Source of the DNA: Roseomonas sp. E05 | GTDB taxonomy: Bacteria; Pseudomonadota; Alphaproteobacteria; Acetobacterales; Acetobacteraceae | Direction: 5' to 3' | DNA: 55,165 bases | Assembly (NCBI RefSeq): GCF_030063475.1 | Contig: NZ_JASIRT010000033.1 | Coordinates: 1-55,165, forward strand | Shown: positions 8,828-17,644 of the stretch, one piece after another | How positions within the stretch are numbered: position 1 is the first letter of the stretch | Layout of the letters: each line of letters begins with the position of its first letter | Made by a program: the position numbers and the translations under genes | Notes under the pieces: model-generated | Databases searched by the model: none | Seen by the model: the letters and a program-made list of their open reading frames with translations, nothing else | Told to the model about the DNA's origin: nothing

Positions 8828-9583
8828 GTGGCCGCGGAAGGCAAAACGATCGACGCGCTGAGCCAGTTCGAGCTGACGCATGCCCTCGGGCCTGTGGGCG
8901 CCGCGGTGAATTTCACGCAGTCCAATGCCTTCATGCTGATCGCGGCAGCGGTCATCGTGCTGCTCATGACCGTCGGCATGGCGCCGCGCGCCATCGTTCC
9001 GGGGCGCCTGCAGGCGGCTGCCGAGACCTTTTACGAATTCGTCGAGAACCTGGTGGTCGGGCAGGTCGGGCACGAGGGCAAGCGGTACTTTCCGTTCGTC
9101 TTCACCCTGTTCATGTTTGTCCTGCTGGGCAATGTGATCGGGCTGTTCCCCTACGCCTTCACCTACACCAGCCACATCGCCGTGACCTTCGGGCTGGCCG
9201 CCATCGTCTTCGTCCTGACGACGCTGGTGGCGCTGGCCCTGCACGGCAAGAAGTTCTTCGGCTACTTCTTCCCCGAGGGCGCGCCGCTTTGGCTCGCGCC
9301 CATCATCGTGCCGGTCGAGGTGGTGTCCTACCTCTCGCGGCCGATCAGCCTTTCCGTCCGTCTGTTCGCCAACATGGTTGCCGGCCACGTGCTGCTGAAG
9401 GTCTTCGCCACCTTCGTCGTGCTGCTGGGCGGCCTGGGCATCGTCGGTCCGCTCGTCGCGACGCTGCCGCTGGCGGTCAATGTTCTCCTGATCGGGTTCG
9501 AACTCCTGGTGGCCTTCCTGCAGGCCTATGTGTTCGCCATCCTGACCAGCATCTATCTGCATGACGCGGTGCATCTGCACTGA
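8828..9583 (+). CDS. atpB: F0F1 ATP synthase subunit a
   Basis: Subunit a forms the proton half-channels beside the c-ring in the inner membrane. The 251-residue protein has several membrane helices and the conserved SLSVRLFANMVAGH segment, which contains the essential arginine, and a C-terminal helix pair (FELLVAFLQAYVFAIL). The GTG start at 8828 follows CGGGAGAGCC at the right distance; a longer frame back to 8678 would overlap atpI and is not supported. It is 23 bases from atpI and 85 from atpE. Confidence 0.96.
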   Translation: MAAEGKTIDALSQFELTHALGPVGAAVNFTQSNAFMLIAAAVIVLLMTVGMAPRAIVPGRLQAAAETFYEFVENLVVGQVGHEGKRYFPFVFTLFMFVLLGNVIGLFPYAFTYTSHIAVTFGLAAIVFVLTTLVALALHGKKFFGYFFPEGAPLWLAPIIVPVEVVSYLSRPISLSVRLFANMVAGHVLLKVFATFVVLLGGLGIVGPLVATLPLAVNVLLIGFELLVAFLQAYVFAILTSIYLHDAVHLH

Positions 9584-9668
9584 CGGGGTCAGTCCTCACA
9601 AAGGGGCCACGTCTTTGCCGACCCGCGTCCCGCGGACTTAACATCAGATCAGCGAAGGGATTCTTCTG

Positions 9669-9896
9669 ATGGAAATCGTGCTTGCTGCGAAGGCGATCGG
9701 CGCCGGTATTGCCGTTCTCGCCCTGTTTGGCGTCGGTCTGGCGCTGGGCAACATCTTCTCGACGCTGATCGCGTCCGTGGCCCGCAACCCGGCCTCCCGC
9801 GACACCGTGTTCCCGATCGGCATCCTGGGCTTCGCCCTGACGGAAGCCGTCGCGCTGTTCGCGCTGCTGATCGCCTTCCTCATCCTGTTCACCTGA
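9669..9896 (+). CDS. atpE: F0F1 ATP synthase subunit c
   Basis: The 75-residue hairpin protein forms the rotating proteolipid ring. Two membrane helices flank the polar loop ARNPAS (R39, N40, P41). The ion-carrying carboxylate is Glu59 in [11 protein letters not shown], typical of proton-dependent alphaproteobacterial c subunits. The 85-base gap upstream is the largest inside this operon and may hold a processing or translation-enhancing element, as subunit c is needed in excess. Confidence 0.96.
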   Translation: MEIVLAAKAIGAGIAVLALFGVGLALGNIFSTLIASVARNPASRDTVFPIGILGFALTEAVALFALLIAFLILFT

Positions 9897-9966
9897 TGCC
9901 GCGGCGGTGCGGCGCCGGCTTCTGGCCGGCGCCGCACCACCAAGGTTGGGGCTCAAGACGACAGGG

Positions 9967-10581
9967 ATGCAGATGATGAAGCCGATGCCCCTCGCCGGGA
10001 TGCTGGCCCTGCTGGCGACTTCCGCCGCGCGCGCGGTCGAGACAGCCGGCGGCGCCATGGAGGAAACTTCCACCGGCGGCATGCCGCAGCTGGATTTTTC
10101 CAATCCGCTGATGCTGGCGCAGGTGGTCTGGATGCTGATCATCTTCGGCGTCCTGTACTACGTGCTGGCCAATGTGGCGCTGCCGCGCGTCACCTCCGTG
10201 CTGGAGGAGCGCCGCCAGCGAATCGAGGGTGACCTCGAGGCCGCCCGCGCCGCCAAGGCCGAGGCGGATACCGCCGCTCGTGCCTATCAGGATGCCACCG
10301 CCAAGGCGCGTGCCGACAGCCAGGCCGCCATCGCCGGCGCCCTGCAGGCCGCCCAGGCCGAGGCCTCCACGAAGAACGAGGCGCTGAATGCCCGCCTCGC
10401 CGAACAGATCGAGGCCGCCGAGGCCCGCATCAGCACGGCCCGCGACACCGCCATGGCCGCGCTGCGCGAGGTGGCGACCGACACCGCCAATGCGATGGTG
10501 ACGCGCCTGACCGGCCTGAAGCAGGAATCCGCCACCGCTACCGCCGTGCAGCGCCAGCTGGCCGCCCAGGGCCGGGCGTAA
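9967..10581 (+). CDS. atpF2: F0F1 ATP synthase subunit b'
   Basis: This is the first of two b-type stator subunits. It has an N-terminal leader-like stretch, a membrane helix (MLAQVVWMLIIFGVLYYVLANVA), then a long Ala/Glu/Arg coiled coil that reaches up to F1. Its order before atpF and its N-terminal extension mark it as the b' form found in alphaproteobacteria and phototrophs. The chosen start at 9967 gives 204 residues; ATG codons at 9973 and 9976 are equally possible, while the frame back to 9907 adds unlikely sequence. Confidence 0.92.
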   Translation: MQMMKPMPLAGMLALLATSAARAVETAGGAMEETSTGGMPQLDFSNPLMLAQVVWMLIIFGVLYYVLANVALPRVTSVLEERRQRIEGDLEAARAAKAEADTAARAYQDATAKARADSQAAIAGALQAAQAEASTKNEALNARLAEQIEAAEARISTARDTAMAALREVATDTANAMVTRLTGLKQESATATAVQRQLAAQGRA

Positions 10582-10593
10582 AGGGAGGGCGCC

Positions 10594-11100
10594 ATGCACC
10601 ATTACGAGCATTTCTGGCTCAACCCGGTTTTCTGGGTCGCCGTCTCCTTCGTCATCTTCGTGGTCCTGCTGGGCCGCACGATCTGGGGCAAGGCGACCGA
10701 GGCGCTCGATGCACGCGCCAACCGCATCCGCGCCGACCTCGATGAGGCGGCCCGCCTGCGCGCCGAGGCCGAGGCGATGCGTCGTCAGGCCGAGGCGGAC
10801 CGTGTCGCCGCCATGGCCGAGGCCGAGGCGCTGGTCGCCCGCGCCAGGGCCGAGGCCGAGCGGGTTTCCGCCGCGACCGCCGCGGAGGCCGAGGCCGCTG
10901 CCAAGCGCCGCGAGCGGATGGCGATGGACCGCATCCAGGCGGCCGAGGCCAGCGCCCTGGCCGAGGTGCGCAACGCCGCCATCGCGATTGCCGCCGCCGC
11001 GGCGCGCGACGTGATCGCCGACAAGCTGGACGCGAGCGCCGATGCCAAGCTCATCGACGCCGCGGTGGCCGAACTGCCGAAGGTGCTGCGCGCCGCCTGA
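10594..11100 (+). CDS. atpF: F0F1 ATP synthase subunit b
   Basis: This 168-residue protein has one N-terminal membrane helix (NPVFWVAVSFVIFVVLL) and a long charged coiled coil. It forms the peripheral stalk with b' and delta. It starts 12 bases after atpF' behind AAAGGGAGG and is the last gene of the F0 operon. The F1 genes are not here, as is usual in alphaproteobacteria, where F0 and F1 genes form separate operons. Confidence 0.95.
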   Translation: MHHYEHFWLNPVFWVAVSFVIFVVLLGRTIWGKATEALDARANRIRADLDEAARLRAEAEAMRRQAEADRVAAMAEAEALVARARAEAERVSAATAAEAEAAAKRRERMAMDRIQAAEASALAEVRNAAIAIAAAAARDVIADKLDASADAKLIDAAVAELPKVLRAA

Positions 11101-11127
11101 GCGCCTCACCTATCGGCGCACTGAAAG

Positions 11128-11150
11128 CGGGGGCCTCACGGCCCCCGTTT
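11128..11150 (+). terminator. Rho-independent terminator of the F0 operon
   Basis: CGGGGGCC (11128-11135) and GGCCCCCG (11140-11147) form a perfect 8-bp stem with a TCAC loop. A short T-run follows directly. It lies 27 bases after the atpF stop. Confidence 0.85.
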
Positions 11151-11229
11151 GCGTTTCCGGTGTTTGCCTTGTGGCGGGGCAGGGAGTATCGCTCCCGGCG
11201 AGATCTCCGCACGGCCAGGATTTCCCGCA

Positions 11230-11892
11230 TTGCCCGACACCACGGCACCGGTGCGCTACGTCGCCAAGAACATGCGTCTCGACCTGCGGCTGATCGCGGG
11301 CATGATCGCGCCCGGGACGAAGGTGCTCGACATCGGCTGCGGCGACGGCGCCCTGCTGGAGCATCTGACGCGCGAGAAGGGCGCCGATGCGCGTGGCATG
11401 GAGATCGACATGGCGCAGGCGACGGCGGCCGTCGCCCAGGGCCTGGCGGTGATCCAGGGCGATGCCGACACCGACCTCGCCTTCTATCCGGACGACGCCT
11501 TCGATTACGTCGTGCTCTCGCGCACGCTGCACGCGGTGGAGAAGCCGCGCGAGGTGCTGCGGCAGATGCTGCGGATCGGCCGCTACGCCATCGTCTCCTT
11601 CCCGAATTTCGGCCACTGGGAGGTGCGGATGAAGCTCCTCCTCACCGGCCGGATGCCGATGACCGAGACCTGGGGCCGCCCCTGGCACGAGACGCCCAAC
11701 ATCCATCCCTGCACCATCCTGGATTTCTTCGACCTCTGCGAGGCGGATGGCTACGCCGTCGAGCAGTGGCTGGCGGTGGACGAGAAGGGGCTGCGCGCGC
11801 CCTGGGAGCGCACGGTGCGGCTGGCCAACCTGTTCGGCGAGCAGGCGCTGTTCCGCCTCACCAGGAAGGACAAGAAAAGCCCGGGGGAATGA
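11230..11892 (+). CDS. metW: Methionine biosynthesis protein MetW
   Basis: MetW is a small SAM-dependent-methyltransferase-fold protein needed with MetX for homoserine acylation in many proteobacteria. The methyltransferase motif VLDIGCGDG is at residues 32-40 of the chosen 220-residue form, and the family-typical SFPNFGHWEVR and TPNIHPCTILDFF segments are present. The TTG at 11230 follows AGGA at a 9-base spacing; GTG 11251 and ATG 11272 are alternatives. metX is normally directly upstream, but here the ATP synthase operon and its terminator are, so the partner must be elsewhere in the genome. Confidence 0.9.
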   Translation: MPDTTAPVRYVAKNMRLDLRLIAGMIAPGTKVLDIGCGDGALLEHLTREKGADARGMEIDMAQATAAVAQGLAVIQGDADTDLAFYPDDAFDYVVLSRTLHAVEKPREVLRQMLRIGRYAIVSFPNFGHWEVRMKLLLTGRMPMTETWGRPWHETPNIHPCTILDFFDLCEADGYAVEQWLAVDEKGLRAPWERTVRLANLFGEQALFRLTRKDKKSPGE

Positions 11893-11994
11893 ATTCCCTG
11901 CCGGACGCCGTGCGTCCGATCCCCTTCCTTCTTCTTGGAGTTTCCCGCGCGGGCTGGCAGCGCAGCGCCAAGCTGACAAAAGAAAGATGGGGGT

Positions 11995-12016
11995 CTGGGG
12001 GAATTCCTTCCCCCAG
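11995..12016. terminator. Hairpin between convergent metW and aldolase genes
   Basis: CTGGGGG (11995-12001) pairs with CCCCCAG (12010-12016) around an 8-base loop. It lies just before the stop of the minus-strand gene and after metW, so it can serve both. The GGGGGTCTGGGGG context resembles the second hairpin of the repeats at 26180 and 31328. Confidence 0.6.
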
Positions 12017-12023
12017 CCCTGCT

Positions 12024-13130
12024 TCAGGCCATGGCGCCGCGCGCGGCGATCGGCCACAGGCACTCCACCCGACCGTTGCGCAGGCCGACGAACCAGTCGT
12101 AGCGATCGATGGTCGGGTCGCAATGGCCGGGCACCAGCCGCAGCTTCTCGCCCAGCTTCGGCGGCGTACCGCCCTCGATGCGGATATTGCCATGCTCATC
12201 CGAGGCGCCGGCATAGCGCAGGCCCAGCCGCTGCCAGGGCTGCGGGAAACCGGAATCGGTCGGCGCCGCCTTATGCCCGGCATCCACCACGGCGAGGTCC
12301 GGCTTGGGCGTGCTCATCACCTGGGTCAGGATGAAAAGGGCGTGGCGGAAAGGGGGCGCTTCCTGGTTCGCGGCATAGTCCGCGTCCATGAAGGCGTAGG
12401 AGCCGGCCTGGATTTCGGTGAAGACGCCGCTGGCGGCCTCCAGCGGGAAGGTGCCGGTGCCGGCGCCGCCGACGATGCCGCAGTCCAGCCCCCGCTGGCG
12501 CAACTGCTCCACCGTGCGGCGGGTGCGCTCGATGGCACCGTTGATCGCCTCCGCCCGGCCTTCGGGCGTGCGGATGTGCTGGGCGCTGCCATGATAAGCC
12601 TGCAGCCCGCCGAAGGTGAGATGGCGGCTGCCGGCGATGCGTTCGGCGAGCGCCACCGCCTCCGGCCCGGGCGCCACCCCGCAACGGCCGGCCCCGACAT
12701 CGATCTCCACCAGGACAGGCAGGCGGATGCCGGCCGCCTCGGCGGCCTGCTCCGCCAGGGCGAGGGCCTCGGCATTGTCGGTGCAGAGCGCCACCTTGCT
12801 GATGCGCGCCAGGGCCGCCAGCCGCGCCAGCTTGCGCGGCGAGACCACCTCGTTGCTCACCAGAATGTCCGGTACGCCGCCCCAGGCGAGGATCTCGGCC
12901 TCCGCCACCTTCTGCACGCACTGCCCGACGGCGCCGCGACGGATCTGCTGCAGGGCGACGATGGGCGACTTGTGGGTCTTGGCATGGGCGCGCAGCTTCG
13001 CACCGGTCGGAGCGAGGAAGCTCGCCATGGCGTCGAGATTGGCTTCGAAGGCGTCGAGATCGAGGAGCAGGGCGGGAGTGTCCACCTCCTCCTCGCGCAT
13101 GCCAGGCTCGGCGGGGGGCGGTTGCAGCAT
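12024..13130 (-). CDS. D-threonine aldolase / D-serine dehydratase-like PLP enzyme
   Basis: The 368-residue protein belongs to the DSD1/D-threonine aldolase family of fold-III PLP enzymes. The N-terminal alanine-racemase-like barrel begins with DTPALLLDLDAFEANL and carries the PLP-binding lysine in RAHAKTHKS (Lys51). The C-terminal beta domain holds VPGHCDPT, matching the metal-binding histidine site of the family. Such enzymes cleave D-threonine or 3-hydroxy-D-aspartate to an aldehyde and glycine, or dehydrate D-serine; the exact substrate cannot be read from sequence. It stands alone, convergent with metW. Confidence 0.88.
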   Translation of the reverse strand: MLQPPPAEPGMREEEVDTPALLLDLDAFEANLDAMASFLAPTGAKLRAHAKTHKSPIVALQQIRRGAVGQCVQKVAEAEILAWGGVPDILVSNEVVSPRKLARLAALARISKVALCTDNAEALALAEQAAEAAGIRLPVLVEIDVGAGRCGVAPGPEAVALAERIAGSRHLTFGGLQAYHGSAQHIRTPEGRAEAINGAIERTRRTVEQLRQRGLDCGIVGGAGTGTFPLEAASGVFTEIQAGSYAFMDADYAANQEAPPFRHALFILTQVMSTPKPDLAVVDAGHKAAPTDSGFPQPWQRLGLRYAGASDEHGNIRIEGGTPPKLGEKLRLVPGHCDPTIDRYDWFVGLRNGRVECLWPIAARGAMA

Positions 13131-13223
13131 GGCAGGACTCCGGCACAGGGAAGGGCGGAAGGGTAGGGCGGGTCACGCCGCCGTCAAACCCCCCCCCGAC
13201 CCTCTTCCGGCCGGTCGGGCAGC

Positions 13224-13784
13224 CTATTTGGAAGCTGCCTTGACCTCGATCTTGCGCTGCTTCTGCGCCGCCTCGGCCGTCTTGGGAAGGACGACGGTCA
13301 GCACGCCCTTGTCGAAGCTGGCATCGATCTTCTCACGGTCCACCCCCTCGGGAAGCTGGAAGGCGCGCTGGAAGGAGCCGTAGCGCCGCTCGGACAGATA
13401 GTAGCTTTCCGTCTTCTCCTCCTTCTCTTCCTTCTTCTCGCCCTTGATGGTGAGGAGGTCGCCGGAGATGCCGAGATCCACATCGCCCGGGCCCATGCCG
13501 GGCAGTTCGGCGGTAATGCGGTACTCCTTCTCGCTCTCCACCACGTCAATGGCCGGGACCGCGGCACCGAAGGCGGTGTCGAAGCGCCAGGCAGCCACGG
13601 GCGCCGCGGCACCGCGCCGGGCCTGCCCCGGACCGGCGCCGCGCCAGAAGCCGTCGAACAGGCGATCAACCTCCTCACGAAGGGTGGCGAGCGGCTGCCA
13701 GAAGGGGTCCTGCCGCACGGCGGGGGGCGGTGCGGAGGGCTGCTGCGTGGACTTCTCGGATGCCGTGATCGAGCCTTCAGCCAT
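13224..13784 (-). CDS. hsp20: Small heat-shock protein Hsp20
   Basis: The 186-residue protein has a variable N-terminal arm (DPFWQPLATLREEVDRLFDGF) and an alpha-crystallin domain from about residue 76 to 172, ending with the conserved GVLTVVLPK. It holds unfolding proteins in soluble oligomers for refolding by other chaperones. A KGEKKEEKEEK stretch in the domain is unusually lysine/glutamate-rich. The ATG at 13784 follows GGAGGATCACC, an excellent ribosome binding site, so the longer frame from 13910 is rejected. An FNR/FixK-like palindrome lies about 105 bases upstream (13890-13903). Confidence 0.93.
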   Translation of the reverse strand: MAEGSITASEKSTQQPSAPPPAVRQDPFWQPLATLREEVDRLFDGFWRGAGPGQARRGAAAPVAAWRFDTAFGAAVPAIDVVESEKEYRITAELPGMGPGDVDLGISGDLLTIKGEKKEEKEEKTESYYLSERRYGSFQRAFQLPEGVDREKIDASFDKGVLTVVLPKTAEAAQKQRKIEVKAASK

Positions 13785-13889
13785 GGTGATCCTCCAGACA
13801 GACTGTCGTTCGGTCGGGTTGCGAGAATGCGCTGTTCGGGAACGGCGCCCCTCACAGGCACATTTCGACCCCGCAGCGCCGGTACCGCC

Positions 13890-13903
13890 CTGATATGCAT
13901 CAG
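13890..13903 (-). promoter_or_regulatory. FNR/FixK/Crp-type palindrome upstream of hsp20
   Basis: The 14-bp site CTGATGCATATCAG on the minus strand has arms CTGAT and ATCAG around four bases. It closely matches the TTGAT-N4-ATCAA binding pattern of FNR/FixK regulators. It lies 106 bases before the hsp20 start codon, a workable activator position. Regulation by oxygen is inferred, not shown. Confidence 0.4.
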
Positions 13904-13994
13904 CAGCCAAGGGTAACGGCTGAGGGAGGAGGAAGGGGGCCTGGCTGCGCCGGCGACAGCAGCCTGCCGGGCCCGGGAGCCTTGGCGAAGGCGC

Positions 13995-14624
13995 TCAGGC
14001 TTCCGGCCGAAGGCGCGGCAGGCCGATCAGGCGCAGCTTCGGCCAGCGCGCGCACCACCCCCGCTGGACAATACGCTCCGCCACGAGGCGCAGCTTCTCC
14101 GGGCGGCCGGCGAAGGCAGGGCCGGGCCGCACCACGAGTCCGAACAGATCCTCCAGTCCAAGAGGCGCGAGGAACTCGATGCCGGCCGGACCGCAGCGCG
14201 CGGCAATGGCCGTGGCCGTCTCGGGCCAGTGCCGCAGGGCGTCGGCGGTATCGGCATAGGGCGCATCGCCGTTGCGGCGGTGCATGCGCGCCTGGTTCCG
14301 CGCGGACCAGGCGAGGCCGGGCAGAGCGGCATGCAGCGCCGCTTCCACGGCGGTCTCGGGCACGGCTTCCTGCGGGGCGAAGAACACCACGTCGAGGTCG
14401 GCACCCGGCCGCAAGCCCGGCGGGCGGCCGTGCAGCGCATCCCAGACCGCGTTGCGGACGAAGCCGGCGCCGATCCAGGCGTCCGGCAGATCAAGGCGTG
14501 CCAGGGCGGCCAGGGGAGCATGCAGCGCCGGGGTTTCCGCCAGCAGGCGGGCCATCCAGGCGGCGTTCACGGCCAGGGGCGGCCAGAGGCGCGCCAGGGC
14601 GGCGCGATCCAGGCGCGCGCCCAT
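13995..14624 (-). CDS. Nucleotidyltransferase family protein (COG3575/DUF925-like)
   Basis: The 209-residue protein carries the family pattern IGAGFVRNAVWDALHG (about residues 51-66) and the acidic pair in DLDVVFF (about 77-83), which would bind metal in a nucleotidyltransferase fold. The biological substrate of this family is not established. It is the last gene of the galU-ugd-pgm run. The ATG at 14624 overlaps the preceding GGCT-like gene by 58 bases; an in-frame ATG at 14555 would remove the overlap but shorten the N-terminus. Confidence 0.8.
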   Translation of the reverse strand: MGARLDRAALARLWPPLAVNAAWMARLLAETPALHAPLAALARLDLPDAWIGAGFVRNAVWDALHGRPPGLRPGADLDVVFFAPQEAVPETAVEAALHAALPGLAWSARNQARMHRRNGDAPYADTADALRHWPETATAIAARCGPAGIEFLAPLGLEDLFGLVVRPGPAFAGRPEKLRLVAERIVQRGWCARWPKLRLIGLPRLRPEA

Positions 14625-14905
14625 AGCGGCCCGCGCGCCGTGCGCACCCGCAGCGGCGCCAGCCGGTAGAACGGCCCTTCATAGACGTGCAGGCGGACCA
14701 GGGCGGCGGGCGGAGGACGGACCAGCAGCCCGGCCACCGTGCCGGGCCCGCGCGCCAGAGTGGGATAGGGAGTGCCGCGCAGGGCAACGCGGCGGAAGCC
14801 CGGCGCCTCGGCCGGGATGGCGCGGCGATGCAGGTGGGCATCGCCGGCCTCGCGGGTCAGCACGCCGCGGTCCAGCAGCGTGCCGTAGAGGAAAAGCGGG
14901 GTCAG
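14567..14905 (-). CDS. Gamma-glutamylcyclotransferase-like (AIG2/GGCT) protein
   Basis: This is a 112-residue GGCT-fold protein. FLYGTLL near the N-terminus is the phosphate-loop-like signature, and HVYEGPFYR matches the region of the catalytic glutamate. Members release 5-oxoproline from gamma-glutamyl amines or act on related amides. No ATG, GTG or TTG in this frame lies near the expected start; a CTG at 14905 overlaps the phosphomannomutase stop as CTGA and gives the expected N-terminus. The frame stays open further upstream, but only as an out-of-frame shadow of the phosphomannomutase gene. Confidence 0.72.
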   Translation of the reverse strand: MTPLFLYGTLLDRGVLTREAGDAHLHRRAIPAEAPGFRRVALRGTPYPTLARGPGTVAGLLVRPPPAALVRLHVYEGPFYRLAPLRVRTARGPLWARAWIAPPWRASGRPWP

Positions 14906-16314
14906 TGCCCCGCATTCTCGCCGGAGAAGTCCGGCGCCTGCAGGCCCGAGGCTTCGACCTGCTCGGCCAGCAGGGCCTTCAGGCGTTCCAGCCCTTCCTC
15001 GGTCTTGGCCTCGGCGCGGGCGACCAGCACCGCCTGGGTGTTGGAGGCGCGCAGCAGCCACCAGCCATCCTCGGTCAACACGCGCACGCCGTCCACGTCC
15101 TGCACATTGGCGCCGGACTTGGCCAGCCGCTCCTTCACCTCGGTGATGACGCCGAACTTGCGCTCGTCCGGGCAGTCGAAGCGCAGCTCCGGCGTGTTGA
15201 TCACCTGCGGCAGGGCGGCGCGCATGGCGGCCAGGGAGTCGCCGGACCGCGCCACGATGCCGAGCAGGCGCGCCGCGGAGTAGAGCGCATCGTCGAAGCC
15301 GTACCACTTGTCGGCGAAGAAGATGTGGCCCGACATCTCGCCGGCCAGCGGGGCCTTGGTCTCGGCCATCTTCGCCTTGATCAGCGAGTGGCCGGTCTTC
15401 CACATCAGCGGCGTGCCGCCGGCCTTGGCCACCTCGTCGAACAGGACCTGGCTGGCCTTCACGTCGGCGATGATGGTGCCGCCCGGGTTGGCCTTCAGCA
15501 CGTCGCGCGCCAGCACCACCAGGAGCTGGTCGCCGAAGAGCATGTTGCCCTCGCCATCCACCGCGCCGATGCGGTCGGCGTCGCCATCGAAGGCGATGCC
15601 GAGGTCCGCCTTCTGCTTCTTCACCTCGGCGATGATCTGCTCGAGGTTCTTCAGCACCGTGGGGTCGGGGTGGTGGTTGGGGAAGCGGCCGTCGATCTCA
15701 CCGTTGATGACGGTGTGCTGGCCCGGCAGCCTGGCGACGAGATGGTTGGTGATCGCGGCGCCGGAACCGTTGCCCGGGTCCCAGACCACCTTCAGCGCGC
15801 GGTCGCCGCCGTCATAGTCCTTCAGCAGGCGGGCGATGTACTCCTCGGAGATGTCCACCTGGGTGGAGGAGCCGGAGGCTTCCGGCACCACGTCCCCGGC
15901 GGCGGCCATCTTGCCGATCTCCTGGATCTGCGCGCCAAAGAAGGGCTTCTTGCCCAGCATCATCTTGAAGCCGTTGTAGTCCGGCGGGTTGTGGCTGCCG
16001 GTCACCATCGCCGCGCCGTCGGCGCCGAGGGCATAGGCGGCGTAGTAGAGCATGGGCGTCGGGCCGCAGCCGATGCGCGCCACCTCCAGCCCGCAGGCGA
16101 CGAGGCCGGCGACGAGCTGCGCCTCCAGCTCGGGTGAGGAGAGGCGGCCGTCATAGCCCACCGCCACCTTCTTGCCGCCGCCGCGCACCACGATGCTGCC
16201 GAAGCAGCGGCCGATGGCGAAGGCGTCCGCGCCGGAGAGGGTTTTCCCGACGATGCCGCGGATGTCGTATTCGCGGAGCGAGGTGGGGTGGAACTCGTGA
16301 CGGAAGGCGGTCAT
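14902..16314 (-). CDS. Phosphomannomutase/phosphoglucomutase
   Basis: The 470-residue enzyme interconverts hexose 1- and 6-phosphates and feeds GDP-mannose or UDP-glucose synthesis. It begins with the family-typical [10 protein letters not shown], carries the phosphoserine loop [11 protein letters not shown] (Ser107), the metal loop DGDADR (243-248) and a C-terminal phosphate-binding RASNTQ. The ATG at 16314 follows AAGGAATCCGG; the frame open to 16581 is antisense-like extension over ugd. It lies 16 bases after ugd in the same operon. Substrate preference (AlgC/ManB/Pgm) cannot be decided. Confidence 0.93.
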   Translation of the reverse strand: MTAFRHEFHPTSLREYDIRGIVGKTLSGADAFAIGRCFGSIVVRGGGKKVAVGYDGRLSSPELEAQLVAGLVACGLEVARIGCGPTPMLYYAAYALGADGAAMVTGSHNPPDYNGFKMMLGKKPFFGAQIQEIGKMAAAGDVVPEASGSSTQVDISEEYIARLLKDYDGGDRALKVVWDPGNGSGAAITNHLVARLPGQHTVINGEIDGRFPNHHPDPTVLKNLEQIIAEVKKQKADLGIAFDGDADRIGAVDGEGNMLFGDQLLVVLARDVLKANPGGTIIADVKASQVLFDEVAKAGGTPLMWKTGHSLIKAKMAETKAPLAGEMSGHIFFADKWYGFDDALYSAARLLGIVARSGDSLAAMRAALPQVINTPELRFDCPDERKFGVITEVKERLAKSGANVQDVDGVRVLTEDGWWLLRASNTQAVLVARAEAKTEEGLERLKALLAEQVEASGLQAPDFSGENAGH

Positions 16315-16330
16315 TCCGGATTCCTTGAAC

Positions 16331-17635
16331 TTACGGACGGCCAATCGAGGAGTAGTCGAACCCGCATTCGCGCATGGCGGCAGGGTCCCAGACGTTGCGC
16401 AGGTCGCAGACGACGCGGCCGGCCATGGTGCGGCGCAGCTTCTCCGGCGCGATGGCGCGGAACTCGTTCCATTCGGTGACCAGCACCAGGGCATCGGCAC
16501 CCTCGGCGGCGCCGAGCGCGCTTTCGGCATAGTGCACCGCCGCCGGCAGCATCTGGCGGGCATGGCCGGGCTGCGGATCATAGGCGCGGACCCGCGCCCC
16601 GGCGGCGACCAGCGCCGGGATGATCACCAGCGAGGGGGCGTCGCGCATGTCGTCGGTCTCGGGCTTGAAGGTCAGCCCGAACACCGCGATGGTCTTGCCC
16701 GCCACCGAGCCGCCGCAGGCGGCCACCACGCGCTCGGCCATCTGCGCCTTGCGTGCCTCGTTGGCGGCGATGGTCTGCTCGACGATGGTGGCCGGCGCGC
16801 CCAGCTCCTGTGCCGTGCGGGCGAGCGCCAGCGTGTCCTTGGGGAAGCAGGAGCCGCCATAGCCCGGCCCGGCATGCAGGAACTTGCGGCCGATGCGGCC
16901 ATCGAGCCCCATGCCGCGCGCCACGTCATGCACGTTGGCGCCGGCCCGCTCGCAGAGATCGGCCATCTGGTTGATGAAGGTGATCTTCACCGCCAGGAAG
17001 GCGTTGGCGGCGTATTTGATCAGCTCGGCGGTCTCGATCGAGGTCGCCACGACGGGCGTCTCGATCAGGTAGAGCGGGCGGTAGAGCCGCTTCAGCACCT
17101 TCAGCGCCCGCTCGCTCTCCACGCCGATCACCACGCGGTCGGGCCGCATGAAGTCGCCGATGGCGCTGCCCTCGCGCAGGAACTCGGGGTTGGAGGCGAC
17201 CTCGATCTCCAGCTCCGGGCGCACCCGGCGGACGATCTCCTTCACCTGCCGCCCGGTGCCGACCGGCACGGTGGACTTGGTGACCAGCACCAGCGGCCCC
17301 TCGGCCGCCTTCGCCACCTGCTCGGCGGCGGCGAAGACATAGGTCAGGTCGGCATGGCCGTCGCCGCGCCGGGTGGGCGTGCCGACGGCGAGGAAGACCG
17401 CATCCGCCCCGCGCACCGCCTCGGCCAGCTCGGTGGTGAAGGTCAGGCGGCCATCGGCGGCGTTCTCCGCCACCAGCCGGTCGAGCCCGGGCTCGTAGAT
17501 GGGAATCCGGCCGGCCCGCAACGCCTCAACCTTGGACGCGTCCGTGTCCATCACGCACACGTCCACGCCGAATTCCGCGAAGCAGGCGCCGGAGACCAGA
17601 CCGACATAGCCGGCCCCGACCATGGCAATGCGCAT
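16331..17635 (-). CDS. ugd: UDP-glucose 6-dehydrogenase
   Basis: The 434-residue enzyme oxidises UDP-glucose to UDP-glucuronate with two NAD+, supplying capsule, exopolysaccharide or LPS sugars. It has the N-terminal Rossmann motif GAGYVG, the central [12 protein letters not shown] segment, and the catalytic cysteine in GGSCFPKD (Cys263). The C-terminal UDP-binding domain begins around [16 protein letters not shown]. It starts nine bases after the galU stop, so substrate supply and use are encoded together. Confidence 0.96.
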   Translation of the reverse strand: MRIAMVGAGYVGLVSGACFAEFGVDVCVMDTDASKVEALRAGRIPIYEPGLDRLVAENAADGRLTFTTELAEAVRGADAVFLAVGTPTRRGDGHADLTYVFAAAEQVAKAAEGPLVLVTKSTVPVGTGRQVKEIVRRVRPELEIEVASNPEFLREGSAIGDFMRPDRVVIGVESERALKVLKRLYRPLYLIETPVVATSIETAELIKYAANAFLAVKITFINQMADLCERAGANVHDVARGMGLDGRIGRKFLHAGPGYGGSCFPKDTLALARTAQELGAPATIVEQTIAANEARKAQMAERVVAACGGSVAGKTIAVFGLTFKPETDDMRDAPSLVIIPALVAAGARVRAYDPQPGHARQMLPAAVHYAESALGAAEGADALVLVTEWNEFRAIAPEKLRRTMAGRVVCDLRNVWDPAAMRECGFDYSSIGRP

Positions 17636-17644
17636 TGCGGCGCC

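Noticed and set aside
11160-13166. 668-residue plus-strand frame across metW and the aldolase
   Set aside because: It crosses two real genes in other frames and through a convergent junction with a terminator-like hairpin.
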